Positions 43,416-52,952 of a stretch of 64,000 bases of DNA are shown here, in pieces (the stretch's first letter is position 1; every line of letters starts with the position of its first letter). The DNA lies in contig CAVTLG010000006.1 of NCBI GenBank assembly GCA_963735495.1, positions 62,001 to 126,000 on the forward strand. The letters run 5' to 3'. A model generated the notes under the pieces. The model searched no databases and was not told where the DNA came from. It saw only the letters and a list, made by a program, of their open reading frames with translations. A program made the translations under genes and the position numbers. This stretch comes from CAVTLG01 sp963735495 (lineage in GTDB: Bacteria > Chloroflexota > Ktedonobacteria > Ktedonobacterales > Ktedonobacteraceae).

Positions 43416-45530
43416 CTATTTCGTGCTGATAGCAAAGATGTGAATATGTCCCGCGTTGACTTGCGAAGGCAATGTGACGCTCTTGATGGTTTTGCCTGCC
43501 AGCAACGCAATGCCGGTATAAAAGACGTGCGGCGTGTTGCCATTCGCCTGTATGCCTTTAGGCGTATTGCGATAGGGCAACGTCGCGACAACCTGATTCC
43601 CAAAGGATGGTGCCATTTTGCCCGCGCCGAGCGTCCAGTCGCTGAATCCCAGGCGGAAGATCTGCGTCGAGCCGTCTGTATACGTGATAACAGCATTGCC
43701 CAGCGAGGGTCCGTTGGTTGAAGATCCCAGGAAGGCTAATGTCTTCGCACCCTGTACAGGCGTCACAGGGATAACCTGCCCCATAGCCATAACGTTATCG
43801 GCTGCACCGGCAACAACGTTCGGCCAGGTGAACGTGACTCCGTTAAAGGTAATCGTCTTGCCTGGATTGAGACCTGCCGCCAGCAATGTTTGCTCTGAGT
43901 AACTGGCACCTTCGAGGTCAAAGTTGGCAGTCGTGGCATGACCGTCGGTACTGATGCCATCATTGTTGAAAGGCAAGGCTGTCGGCGTCGTGGTCGTCGT
44001 GCCACCACCAGTGCCCGTGCTCGGCGCAGCCTGGCAGGTCAGGTTCACCGTATTATTGGCGAATGCAAACGTGCAAGCCTGTCCATTAATGGTAACTTTT
44101 CCAGCACATCCTGCCACAGCAACACCATTGGCATTGCAGTTTGGCGTTGTGGTCGTCGGGGGAGTGGTGGTCTGTGTGCTAATTGGCTGTCCATTAAATG
44201 TGGCACTGGTAGCAACACCATTGCCATCCACCGTCACCTGGATAGGGCTGGGTGCATTGAGTAATTTTTGGCAGCCGAGGTTCGTATAGGACCCAGCAAA
44301 GCGCTGTGCCAGGAATGTGAAGAGCGTTGTCGCGGCAGCTGGATCGGGTGACGCCACTTTCGCCGTCAGAGGCGCATCCAGCACGATCCGTGGAGCACCA
44401 ACGGAAACGAAATTCTGACAATACGTTGTACCACTGGCACCTGCTGTAGTGGCTGCGCGTGGTTGATCGACGCCAACACGGTACAGGTTGGTTTTCTGCA
44501 AGCTCTCTGTCGTATTGCCATTGGCGTCGGTGAGGACCGTCATCGGGTCATTAAGTGGAATGAGTGCAACCGGTGCCTTCTGATCTGCGTTGGCCTGTAT
44601 CTCGTCCAGAGCCAGTGCAGCAACTGGCGCGTTATTATTCGCCAGATCTGGAGCCGTCCAGCTCGTGCATCCCAACGTCGGATTCTCGAAATTGGTGAGC
44701 AAGGCGTTATCACTGGGATTGGAGAGGACCGTCGCGTTCGCTAATGCGGCCTGATTGGTTGTCGAGAACTGTGCAGTCTGGCCGTTGGCCGTCGTCAGGT
44801 ACTGCGTTTGTACGTTGTCACTCTGGTCCTGGTCGACGATACCAAAATCGCGGGTTGTGGGGCAGGCCTGCCCATCATTGGCGGTTGCCAATGCAGGCAC
44901 TTGCACTTGACCCGCCGCAATAGCTTTATTCGCTGCTTTGAAGAAGGCCACGGCGTTACAGTAAGCGAATTGGGTGAAAACGGAGCCGTTCAGCCCATTG
45001 ACACACTTTGCCTGTTGTAAGGTGTTGTTGTCAGCCGCTTGTAGTGTCAGATTAGTGCCATTGAAGCCGAACCATATGCCGACAATTGCTCCCTGAGGCA
45101 GTGTTGGTACAACCGTTGCTGCGGCTGGTTGTGTGCCTTTATCGATCACCAACGGGTTGTAGACGCTGAATTTGCCTGTCGCGGGATCAAATATGACACT
45201 TTGCACAAAGGCGCTCTGGGCTGTATTGGCTTCGTTACACGCACCATTCTGTGCTGCATCTGGCGCGAACAATTGGTAAGGCGTTGCCAGTCCCTGCGCT
45301 GACAGCGGGTTAGCAGGAACGATAATCGTGCAGTTTGGATTTGGTGTGGCACTTGCTGCATGAGATCTGACGTAGGGGAGGACGCCCAGATAGATACCAG
45401 CGGCAAGAACGACGACAAGCGTCACACCTGTGCCGATAAGCATCTGCGGAGAGAAACGTCTGCGCTGTCGACGTGGTGGGATGGGATTTCCACCGCCTAG
45501 ATTTGGCTGAGGTCGAGAGAGTGTTTGCAT
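43416..45530 (-). CDS. Large secreted protein of unknown function with C-terminal beta-sandwich
   Basis: A 704-residue protein with a Pro/Arg-rich cytoplasmic start and one membrane helix (about 29-50), so it is exported or membrane-anchored. The body is Asn/Thr/Ala/Gln-rich, with two Thr/Pro or Thr/Gly linkers and several Cys. The last 150 residues (FDLEGASYSEQTLLAAGLNPGKTITFNGVTFTWP then VTYTDGSTQIFRLGFSDWTLG and PHVFYTGIALLAGKTIKSVTLPS) form a beta-sandwich module seen at the ends of secreted glycosidases and surface proteins. I cannot assign an activity. AGGAG lies 14 bases before the ATG; a terminator follows. Confidence 0.6.
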   Translation of the reverse strand: MQTLSRPQPNLGGGNPIPPRRQRRRFSPQMLIGTGVTLVVVLAAGIYLGVLPYVRSHAASATPNPNCTIIVPANPLSAQGLATPYQLFAPDAAQNGACNEANTAQSAFVQSVIFDPATGKFSVYNPLVIDKGTQPAAATVVPTLPQGAIVGIWFGFNGTNLTLQAADNNTLQQAKCVNGLNGSVFTQFAYCNAVAFFKAANKAIAAGQVQVPALATANDGQACPTTRDFGIVDQDQSDNVQTQYLTTANGQTAQFSTTNQAALANATVLSNPSDNALLTNFENPTLGCTSWTAPDLANNNAPVAALALDEIQANADQKAPVALIPLNDPMTVLTDANGNTTESLQKTNLYRVGVDQPRAATTAGASGTTYCQNFVSVGAPRIVLDAPLTAKVASPDPAAATTLFTFLAQRFAGSYTNLGCQKLLNAPSPIQVTVDGNGVATSATFNGQPISTQTTTPPTTTTPNCNANGVAVAGCAGKVTINGQACTFAFANNTVNLTCQAAPSTGTGGGTTTTTPTALPFNNDGISTDGHATTANFDLEGASYSEQTLLAAGLNPGKTITFNGVTFTWPNVVAGAADNVMAMGQVIPVTPVQGAKTLAFLGSSTNGPSLGNAVITYTDGSTQIFRLGFSDWTLGAGKMAPSFGNQVVATLPYRNTPKGIQANGNTPHVFYTGIALLAGKTIKSVTLPSQVNAGHIHIFAISTK

Positions 45531-45888
45531 ACTTAAATTCCATTCTCCTAATATTCGCTTCGCGTTATCACTTCAAAGGCATCATAGGTGATCAGGGGAA
45601 GCGTCATTTGAAGCAGCTTGAAGTAATCCTAACTAGTAAGGTACTTCCTGGTAAATACAAAATTAATACTACTGTATAGCGCCATATATTCACATGATTC
45701 TGGGCTAAATTAATCAGAAGGTACTACAGATGGTTAAGAAATTACCTTAAAAACGTGAAACTCAGCCATGCAACCCGCATAGAATGTGCCCTGAATTGTT
45801 GATACTAACTTGCGCACTGCTATGCAACATCCTCGACGCTTAACAACGCAAGAGGAGAGCTGAATTGCACTGCATATTTGAACGCAGA

Positions 45889-46237
45889 GTAACTATTCAG
45901 GTCGGCGAGAGATGCAGGCCGCGTAGGGACAATCCCTTGCGGTTGTCCAGGGTGTGCTCAAGCGGGATGGGCCGCCGCCAGGGACGCCAAGACCTTTTTC
46001 CCTCGTCCAACGGTGCAGATCGGTCACCAAAAAAGGTCTTGGCTCGGCCCCTACGCGAGTTGTATGATTTACCAACTTCGGCACCTCACGATGTACCTGA
46101 CATCGGAGAAATGGAAGCGGGATCACTGTGCTTCTCATGCGCTCTGATGCCTCGAACCTGTGCACGATGTCAAGGAAGCTACCTGGTGCCGAAGTTGGTA
46201 AACAGTACACGAGTTTCCGAGGTACCTGAGTAGTTAC
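45889..46237. mobile_element. MITE-like family B element, long form with nested inverted repeat
   Basis: The left end GTAACTATTCAGGT (45889) and right end ACCTGAGTAGTTAC (46224-46237) are terminal inverted repeats with one mismatch. Inside are ACAATCCCTTGCGGTTGTCC, GGCCGCCGCCAGGG, and opposing AAGACCTTTTT and AAAAAAGGTCTT arms. The right part carries a second perfect 18-base inverted repeat (46068-46085 and 46185-46202). No transposase frame is present. Shorter forms lie at 51745 and 59341. The rest of the gap 45531-46248 is empty. Confidence 0.65.
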
Positions 46238-46248
46238 AGCCAGTGTTA

Positions 46249-47055
46249 CTATTTGACTTCTATAACGAGAGGTAACGCAGTATATGCATCAACCGTCACC
46301 TTCTGGTTAGTGCCATCGACGTAGAGTCCGGTTGAGGCACCGCCGTCGAGATTGAGCGCGTTCTGAATATCTAAATCGGAGGTAGCAAGCTGATCCGCCA
46401 GTTCGTCCAGCGAGAACGCCTGGCCCGGGCTCACTATCAGCAAGAGGTGTCCCTGCTTATCTGTGGCAATGACGCTGCGCCGTCGGCTGGATGCATCCGT
46501 ATCAAGCTGCGTCCGCTTGCCATTTATCATCAACATCGGCCATGACTGCGTGGCCTGTTGCAACTGCTCTGTCGCAGCATTATATGGCTGGATGCCTAAT
46601 GAGCGCAAGGAAACATTTCCCTGCTTGTCAACGGAGAGCATGCCACCTGACAGACCATAAGAGGTGCCATAGCTCTGCCCATTGGCAACAACGAGTGCGG
46701 CGCTGGTGTTATTCGCGAGAAAGTAGCCGCCATTGATAAGCGCCAGCGCATGTGTTTGTTGCATCCACTCACTCATCGTCAACGGGTTATCGGGCTGGTA
46801 GCCAACGCTAATATGAACGTGTGACAGGTCTAAACGCGCGATAGTCACGATATCCTCATCCCCACTCGCACTCTTCCACTTCTCAGTACGGATCTGGATG
46901 CCTGGCGCTGCTTGTGCCCAGACGTTAAACGTGGAGGCAGGCGTTGCCTGGCTCGCAGTCGGACCCGTAGCGTCGCCAGGAAACAGATCGCAGCTAGCCA
47001 GCAGCAGCAGCAAGAGACAGAGTACAAGCGAGAAGCGCGGATACGTTACTTTCAC
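46249..47055 (-). CDS. Phosphodiester glycosidase family (NAGPA-like) lipoprotein
   Basis: A 268-residue lipoprotein; the lipobox is LASC (Cys22). LALINGGYF, then AALVVANGQSYG, RSVIATDKQGHLLLIV and ALNLDGGASTGLYV are the marks of the phosphodiester glycosidase (NAGPA) domain, which cuts GlcNAc-1-phosphodiester bonds. The start is GTG 47055, one base after the gatD stop, so it belongs to the murT-gatD operon. A wall teichoic or lipid-linked GlcNAc phosphate is a plausible substrate; that is inference from the neighbours. Confidence 0.82.
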   Translation of the reverse strand: MKVTYPRFSLVLCLLLLLLASCDLFPGDATGPTASQATPASTFNVWAQAAPGIQIRTEKWKSASGDEDIVTIARLDLSHVHISVGYQPDNPLTMSEWMQQTHALALINGGYFLANNTSAALVVANGQSYGTSYGLSGGMLSVDKQGNVSLRSLGIQPYNAATEQLQQATQSWPMLMINGKRTQLDTDASSRRRSVIATDKQGHLLLIVSPGQAFSLDELADQLATSDLDIQNALNLDGGASTGLYVDGTNQKVTVDAYTALPLVIEVK

Positions 47056-47056
47056 G

Positions 47057-47860
47057 CTAGTTGTCCCAGGCCGCGGCTTCGGTAGCTGACATGGTACCCT
47101 TAAATTCCATGGCCAGTTTCAAGGCTGCGTCATGGGCGGCATTCTCGGTTGTGTCGTCCAGGGGAAGCAGTTCAACCTTGCCATAGCGGCGCTCCAGTGC
47201 ACGCTGGATCAGCAAGTCAGTGAACCAGGGATTCTTCGGCAACAATGGACCATGCAGGTAGGTGCCGAAGATGTTTTTATACTGAGCACCTTCGGCGCTA
47301 TCTTTGCCGTTGTTGCCCCAACCGGCCAGTACTTTGCCCAGAGGTTGCGCTTTCGAGCCAAGATAGGTGCGTCCACTATGGTTCTCGTAGCCGACCAGCA
47401 CCTTCGTTCCCGTCTCTGGAAAGGTGCATTCGAGTGCCATATGCGTCATGAAACGCGTCCTACCACCCTCGGTATGCAGATCGAGCAGGCCCACGCCCTT
47501 TAATTCTGGTCCCTGGTACGGCTTATAATAATGTCCCAGCAACTGATAACCAGCGCACACGCTGAGGAAGACGTTGCCTGCCTCGGCTGCCTCGCGCAGT
47601 GATGGAGCCTTGGCCTGAATATCTTTAGCGGCAATCTCCATCTCGCGATCAGCTCCGCCATGAAACAGAATCAAATCGTAGGCGGTGAAATCAGGGGTCT
47701 GTTTCACAAAAATTTGCTCGACCTCGGTGGCAATGCCCCGCCACTTACAGCGCTTCTCAATTGAGAAGAGATTGCCACGATCAGCCGCTACACTCATTAA
47801 CGTCGGATAAAGATGGCCGATCTTGAGCACCATGCCCGTATCCTGGATGCTTTTTGCCAT
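47057..47860 (-). CDS. gatD: Lipid II isoglutaminyl synthase, glutaminase subunit
   Basis: A 267-residue CobB/CobQ-type glutamine amidotransferase. Catalytic Cys102 in LSVCAGYQLLGHYY and His203 in FGTYLHGPLLPKNP are present; these release ammonia from glutamine. With MurT it amidates D-Glu in the lipid II stem to D-isoglutamine, on the inner face of the membrane. GGAGGAG sits 8 bases before the ATG, overlapping the end of murT, which points to coupled translation. HIGHLYPTLMSVAADRGN-like opening is typical. Confidence 0.92.
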   Translation of the reverse strand: MAKSIQDTGMVLKIGHLYPTLMSVAADRGNLFSIEKRCKWRGIATEVEQIFVKQTPDFTAYDLILFHGGADREMEIAAKDIQAKAPSLREAAEAGNVFLSVCAGYQLLGHYYKPYQGPELKGVGLLDLHTEGGRTRFMTHMALECTFPETGTKVLVGYENHSGRTYLGSKAQPLGKVLAGWGNNGKDSAEGAQYKNIFGTYLHGPLLPKNPWFTDLLIQRALERRYGKVELLPLDDTTENAAHDAALKLAMEFKGTMSATEAAAWDN

Positions 47861-47865
47861 GCGTT

Positions 47866-49308
47866 CTACTCCTCCCAGAAGTGCTTAACCCAACCCCGCT
47901 TCTGCATGATGCGACGCAGCTCATGGGTGGGTGTATAGCTGCTCATAATATACAATGTACCCCCAGGCTCAACTTGCTTCAGTGCTGTATCCAGGGCCGC
48001 CTCACGATCAACAACGAGCTTGATCTTGTCAACAGGAATTTCGGCATATTTGAGGCGCATCGCCAGCTCTTCCGACTTGTTGCCACTACACACTGCATCC
48101 AGTATATCACTTGCAATCGTTTCCAGCTCGACGTCCCACAGCCAGGCGAAATCTTCACCATCGACCACCGTATGACTTGCCACCAACAACACGTGCTTTT
48201 TCCCGGGATGCTGAGCGATCAGGCGCAACATCAGGTTGAACGACGTCGGATTTTTCACAAACGAGAGATAGATGGTCTTATCGCCAGCCTGGATCTTTTC
48301 CAGACGCCCAAAGGCGGTGCGCAGATTGCTGAAGGCTGGCTGTACTTTCTGCATGGGAAAACCAGCCGCCATCGCCGCGCCTATCGCTGCCGTGGCATTG
48401 TAGACATTGTGCAGACCCGGTAGCGGGATCTCTAGCTTTATCTCTCCCTGAGGCGTGCGCAGCTTGATGTGCGATGGCCCTTCGCCATCACTGGCCAGCG
48501 TCACCGAAGTGGCCGCAATATCGAGCATTGGCAATGTATAGCCACAATTGGGACAGCGATAGATCCCCAGGTGCGACATGTAGGCTATCTCGTAGACAAA
48601 GTCACTGTCGCAATGAATACAGCGGATGATGTCCGCAGACTGCTCTGGGACAGGGGTGCCGACCTCTTTGGTCTCCAGGCCGAAGAATAAGCGCCTGGCT
48701 TTGGCGTTGCTGCCAAAATTGGCGACCTGGGGATCATTGCCATTGAGCAGGATCGTGGCCGACTCGGGCAAGTTTTCCAGCATCTTATTCAGGGCCCGGC
48801 CTACCGAGTACAGTTCACCATAGCGGTCCAACTGGTCGCGGAAGATGTTGGTAATCACCACCACATCGGGCTGAATTTCTGGCACGGCCAGGGGGATTGT
48901 CCCTTCGTCGATCTCGAAGAGCAGCACATCGCTGTCCAGACGCCCAAAGACGTCCGCGAAGTTGACTGCAACCGAGGTAACGCCTTGCAGCATGTTTGAG
49001 CCTGTGCGGTTCTGCGACACCCGTTGTCCACCGGCATCAGCTATCGCTGCGGTCATACGAGCCGTGGTGGTCTTGCCATTACTCCCCGTAATCACTATTT
49101 TCTTAGCTTTGCTGGCTCCTACCACCGACTTGAGGACATTGGGATCAATGCGGCGAGCAATCATCCCGGGAAGACTCGTTCCCCCTCCGATGTGGAAGAA
49201 GCGTCCAGATGCACCAGCTAACTTGCCAGCGGATATGGCAAAAGCCAGGCGAGCTTTGCCTAAACCCTTTGGTGCTGCGCTGTCACTGTTGAAATTCTCT
49301 GTTAGCAT
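47866..49308 (-). CDS. murT: Lipid II isoglutaminyl synthase, Mur-ligase subunit
   Basis: A 480-residue Mur ligase homologue. The ATP loop GSNGKTTT (75-82) and the MurT-specific Cys4 zinc ribbon (CIHC ... CPNC, about 232-258) are both present, as is FAWLWDVELE near the site that contributes the Asp of the GatD triad. It activates the D-Glu carboxylate with ATP so that GatD-derived ammonia can react. First gene of the murT-gatD-glycosidase operon. The pair is typical of Gram-positive-type walls and some Chloroflexota. Confidence 0.93.
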   Translation of the reverse strand: MLTENFNSDSAAPKGLGKARLAFAISAGKLAGASGRFFHIGGGTSLPGMIARRIDPNVLKSVVGASKAKKIVITGSNGKTTTARMTAAIADAGGQRVSQNRTGSNMLQGVTSVAVNFADVFGRLDSDVLLFEIDEGTIPLAVPEIQPDVVVITNIFRDQLDRYGELYSVGRALNKMLENLPESATILLNGNDPQVANFGSNAKARRLFFGLETKEVGTPVPEQSADIIRCIHCDSDFVYEIAYMSHLGIYRCPNCGYTLPMLDIAATSVTLASDGEGPSHIKLRTPQGEIKLEIPLPGLHNVYNATAAIGAAMAAGFPMQKVQPAFSNLRTAFGRLEKIQAGDKTIYLSFVKNPTSFNLMLRLIAQHPGKKHVLLVASHTVVDGEDFAWLWDVELETIASDILDAVCSGNKSEELAMRLKYAEIPVDKIKLVVDREAALDTALKQVEPGGTLYIMSSYTPTHELRRIMQKRGWVKHFWEE

Positions 49309-49404
49309 AGAAACCTATCCATACCCTGACTTAAAATGTTGCAAGGCGTCCCTGGAGAAGTTTCCCCCGTGGATCACGCCGCCAATAAGGGTCTCCATCT
49401 TGCG

Positions 49405-49470
49405 GGGAAACGGGTAGGGGCGTCACCTTGCGTGCGCCCCGGGGCGGTCGCCAGGACACGCCCCTACCCA
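49405..49470. repeat. Family A GC-rich inverted repeat
   Basis: GGGAAACGGGTAGGGGCGTC, then CCTTGCGTGCGCCCCGGGGC and ACACGCCCCTACCC. The right end has lost the GTTTCCC arm. It lies 100 bases upstream of murT. Confidence 0.7.
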
Positions 49471-49706
49471 ATTGCGTATTACCCTGTTCCCCCTCATGGA
49501 CGGAGAGCTGCCAATAAAACGTACTTTCTGGTCTTTTCTCTGCTGTGGGTACGCCGTTTGAAGTATAACAAACATGAGTAGAGTGGGCAAGAGAATTAGG
49601 TACATTGTCCGCTAGAGGGAACTAACAGGAAGCGTGTGCCCTGATAGCCCGCCACACCTCTATCCAGGCTATATATGCCCTATTGCGCCGTACCTATTAA
49701 TGCGTA

Positions 49707-51344
49707 CTACTTGCTCCGACACTGTTTCGTGCTCGTGTTACATTGTAGCGTGGCATGCTGAAAGCGCTGATTCAGCGTGGTGTTATTGCTCATCGTAGGC
49801 TCGCTGGTCGGGAAACCAAACTTCCCCAGTCCGCCATGTTTGTCGAAGTAGTTCATCACGATGCCTGAAATACTATAGCCGGTGAATATATAGTAGCGTC
49901 CCGCGTTGCTCAACCGGATGGTGTTGTTTTCTTTGTCGCTGGCGAAGTAATTCCAATCGCTATCATAAGGGATGGCGCTCACAGTGTCCGCGATGCGCGG
50001 CGAGACCCAGGTGAACGTACTGAAGCCCCAATTCATCAGGTCGCGCATATCCGTCCACCAATCATCGGTATGCATGACTACGCCGATTAAGTGGTGATGG
50101 TTGCGCACGCACGAGATGACCTGGATAAAGTCCGAGGCGGCATCCCAGCCTGTCTTGCCGGCAGTGACGCCCGGATACCACCAGAAAAACTGGTCGTCGT
50201 TGATGAAGGTATGCGCTGCGTGGCTGGCCGTCTGCGGGATCTGATACTCCCTGGTGCTCGTGATTTGCTGAATGAATGGGATGGCGAAAACCGTGGCCGC
50301 CAGCACTGCCAGATCGTGCGCGCTCGAATAATGTCCCTCCTCCAGCAGGCCATGAGGATTGACATAATGCGTATCGTACAGCCCGAGCTGAGCTGCGCGC
50401 AGGTTCATCTGCGCCACAAACGCCTGTTGGCTACCCGCCAGTGCGTCGGCAATCACCACTGCTGCGTCATTGCCCGAAGGCAGGAGCAGGCCGTAGAGCA
50501 ATTGGCGCAAGGTATAGGTCTCGCCCTTCTTAATGCCCATCAATGAACTATCTGGCGCCAACTGATTGAGGTCGTTGCCCATTGCCGCGTTCACGGTGAT
50601 GTTCCGGTTGAGATTGCCCATGTTCACTGCCAGCAAGGCCGTCATCAGCTTGGTCGTGCTGAGCATTGGCAGGTGCATGAACGGATTATAGGCGTAGAGC
50701 GTTGCTCCACTATCCACGTCGAGCAGATACGCCGAGGTAGCCAGGACCGGTGGGGCAGGATGACCATTGTTGGGTGGCGTAATCACCAGCTCATGCACAT
50801 CTGCCCCCTGCGCGCTACTACTGGACACGTTATTAGAGCTTGACTGTACGCCAGCTTGCTGCGTAGTGGCTGTGCTATGGGACGCGATGCTGGAGATCAG
50901 TGAGACACAGACGAGGAAGAGCAGCAACACGCAGGCCGCGACGATGAAACCGCGTTGATGGCGTTGGAGCAGGAAGATAAAGGGTGGGGGCTGATACCGC
51001 CGTCGTCGTTTGCGTGCATGGTGGCGCACAGTTGGCAACGGCTGATAGACTGTTGAACGGCGGCGTGGAGCGACCATAATTTTCTGGGAAGCAGACATCT
51101 CCTCCAGCTCTGCGTCCTCGTCCTGTTGCTCATCCACGGGACGGCGGCGTGGCAGCGTGTCAGAGGGATGCCGTAGCGCTTCCTGTTCCGACGAGAAACG
51201 CCTGATTCCCTGGTATAACGAAGCACGCCTTATTCTTGGGATCTCAGGATGCTCATCACTATGAAAATCCCCAGCCGAGCGGCGGCGTGGTACGCGAGAA
51301 CCATGCGATGACGCTTCGTCATCTTGTGGCGACGTTCTGGACAT
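49707..51344 (-). CDS. Serine-type D-Ala-D-Ala carboxypeptidase (penicillin-binding protein)
   Basis: A 545-residue S11-family peptidase. Catalytic motifs S229-T-T-K232, S290-G-N292 and K397-T-G399 are all present. The N-terminal 130 residues are Arg-rich and cytoplasmic, followed by one membrane helix (about 132-153) and a Ser/Asn-rich stalk, so the enzyme sits outside as a bitopic protein; DacA-type enzymes usually lack such a long inner tail. The last 40 residues (HGGLGKFGFPTSEPT) contain an LGFP-like repeat linked with wall binding. It trims pentapeptide stems. AGAGGAC precedes the ATG. Confidence 0.92.
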   Translation of the reverse strand: MSRTSPQDDEASSHGSRVPRRRSAGDFHSDEHPEIPRIRRASLYQGIRRFSSEQEALRHPSDTLPRRRPVDEQQDEDAELEEMSASQKIMVAPRRRSTVYQPLPTVRHHARKRRRRYQPPPFIFLLQRHQRGFIVAACVLLLFLVCVSLISSIASHSTATTQQAGVQSSSNNVSSSSAQGADVHELVITPPNNGHPAPPVLATSAYLLDVDSGATLYAYNPFMHLPMLSTTKLMTALLAVNMGNLNRNITVNAAMGNDLNQLAPDSSLMGIKKGETYTLRQLLYGLLLPSGNDAAVVIADALAGSQQAFVAQMNLRAAQLGLYDTHYVNPHGLLEEGHYSSAHDLAVLAATVFAIPFIQQITSTREYQIPQTASHAAHTFINDDQFFWWYPGVTAGKTGWDAASDFIQVISCVRNHHHLIGVVMHTDDWWTDMRDLMNWGFSTFTWVSPRIADTVSAIPYDSDWNYFASDKENNTIRLSNAGRYYIFTGYSISGIVMNYFDKHGGLGKFGFPTSEPTMSNNTTLNQRFQHATLQCNTSTKQCRSK

Positions 51345-51744
51345 GCGCCAGTCCTCTCCATTCTCTAATGCAAGCTCTCTGCGTCCATTCAGATGTTCGC
51401 ATGCTTCCCTCGCCTGGACCTCTGTTCTTTCACGGTCCGCTTGAGGGGATTAAAACGCAACGGACATCTAGCGGTCAATATGCGTATCGTGGGTTTTTCC
51501 TTCTCCACGTTCCTTATCTTACTCAGCATTTCTCGTTATTGTCAACTTTAGACGCCCGGTCAGCAGAATTCGTGCTGAGCGTTCTACCCATGCCAGGGAC
51601 AGGATGATAGAGCTGAGAATAGGCGACTCATGCTTTATTGACAGCAGAAAAGTCACAAGTTTTCAATTTTTTTACAATTCTTTGAAGCTTTCCTGACCAC
51701 TCTATGCTAGAGTTCTACTATAGAAAAGTAATAGTAAAAGCCTG
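51345..51744. other. Intergenic, nothing recognised
   Basis: This holds a TTCTTTCACGGTCCGCTTGA motif (about 51427) also seen, altered, at 41757, and is otherwise without genes or clear structure. Confidence 0.4.
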
Positions 51745-51917
51745 GTAACTATTCATGTCGGTGGGTACGCGCGTAGGGACAATCCCTTGCGGTTGTCCAC
51801 GGTGGGCCGCCGCCAGGGATGCCAAGACCTTTTTGCCTCGTCCAACGCGGCAGATGGGCCAGCAAAAAAGGTCTTGGCTCGGCCCCTACGCGAGCCTCCA
51901 CGGTACCTGAATAGTTG
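51745..51917. mobile_element. MITE-like family B element, short form
   Basis: Left end GTAACTATTCATGT and right end ACCTGAATAGTTG are imperfect inverted repeats. The interior has GACAATCCCTTGCGGTTGTC, GCCGCCGCCAGGGATGCC, and opposing AAGACCTTTTT and AAAAAAGGTCTT arms. The remaining 170 bases to 52087 are AT-rich and lead into the lipoprotein gene. Confidence 0.65.
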
Positions 51918-52087
51918 TCTTTTGCACATATGTAGTATATCTTGCAAGTGAAATATCGCCCGGTTGACGTTTTCGCCTGATACATCGAGAAGGGTTTCCT
52001 GTGATCCAGAAATGCGCCGCTGCGTTTTTTTGTAAGGGGTCATACATATAAAAATATTTTTGACTTTATCATAAGGAGGTTATCACT

Positions 52088-52885
52088 GTGGCTATCCATC
52101 GCTTCTCCAGGCATGCCGGCATGAGTGTGCTCTTTTGCAGTCTGTGTACACTCTTCATTATTGGCTGTGGTAGTGCTCAAGCGTCTACCGCCAGCTCAGG
52201 TGCATCGGCCACCGCAACGGCTACCGCCTGCGCCAGCTTCCGTTCCCAAACGGCAACCGGCACCATCCAGAGCATCAGCGGAGACACGCTGAGCGTCAAA
52301 GCAAAGAACGGAAAGACAACCCAGGTCACGTACTCAAGCAGTACACGCTTCACCCGTGAGCAGACGCTCGCCGCAAGCAGTTTAAAAGAAGGCACAACCG
52401 CTCAGGTGAGGGTCAAGCAAAACTCAGATAGCACCTATACAGCTACCAGTATTCTCTTAACCAATGGCACGACGGGCAGTGCATTTGCCAATGGCACAGG
52501 CGCAGCCGGTACTGCTGGCACCGGTGGCTTTGGGCGCGGACAAACTTCTCCTTGTTTCAGTGGGACACGCGGTACAAATCGCGGCTTTGGGAATGCAGCC
52601 GGTGGTAATGCAGCCGGTGGGACAACCACTACTGCCACCCGTGCCATCACAGGCACCATCGGACAAGTCAGTAGCAGTTCACTCAGCATCACAGACACGC
52701 AGGGCAACGATTATTCAGTCACGCTGGGGAAAACAACCCAGATCATCCAGACCAGTTCAGTGACAGCTAGCGCCCTGCAAACCGGCCAGAATGTGGCGGC
52801 CAGCGGTTCTAAGGGGAGTAATGGCGCGATTACTGCCCGTACTATTTCTATCTTATTGACCAGTAGTACCGGTAATGCGGGATAA
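52088..52885 (+). CDS. DUF5666-like lipoprotein
   Basis: A 265-residue lipoprotein starting with GTG 52088, with AAGGAGG 8 bases ahead. The lipobox is IIGC (Cys27). Two copies of a small beta-barrel-like unit are seen: TIQSISGDTLSVKAKNGKTTQVTY ... FTREQ ... LKEGTTAQVRV, and TIGQVSSSSLSITDTQGNDYSVTL ... LQTGQNVAASG; this is the DUF5666 pattern. They are joined by a Gly/Ala/Thr-rich linker. Function unknown. It is 67 bases before the MacA-like adaptor gene, so it may be part of that export unit. Confidence 0.75.
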   Translation: MAIHRFSRHAGMSVLFCSLCTLFIIGCGSAQASTASSGASATATATACASFRSQTATGTIQSISGDTLSVKAKNGKTTQVTYSSSTRFTREQTLAASSLKEGTTAQVRVKQNSDSTYTATSILLTNGTTGSAFANGTGAAGTAGTGGFGRGQTSPCFSGTRGTNRGFGNAAGGNAAGGTTTTATRAITGTIGQVSSSSLSITDTQGNDYSVTLGKTTQIIQTSSVTASALQTGQNVAASGSKGSNGAITARTISILLTSSTGNAG

Positions 52886-52952
52886 ATTGTACATTCCCCT
52901 TCATTTATTATCTATGTATTTAGATCTGGTTTAAGAACCATAAGGGATAACG

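Noticed and set aside
43440..44744. Several plus-strand frames across the large secreted-protein gene
   Set aside because: The minus-strand frame is long, has a membrane helix and a known end module; the plus frames are shadows.
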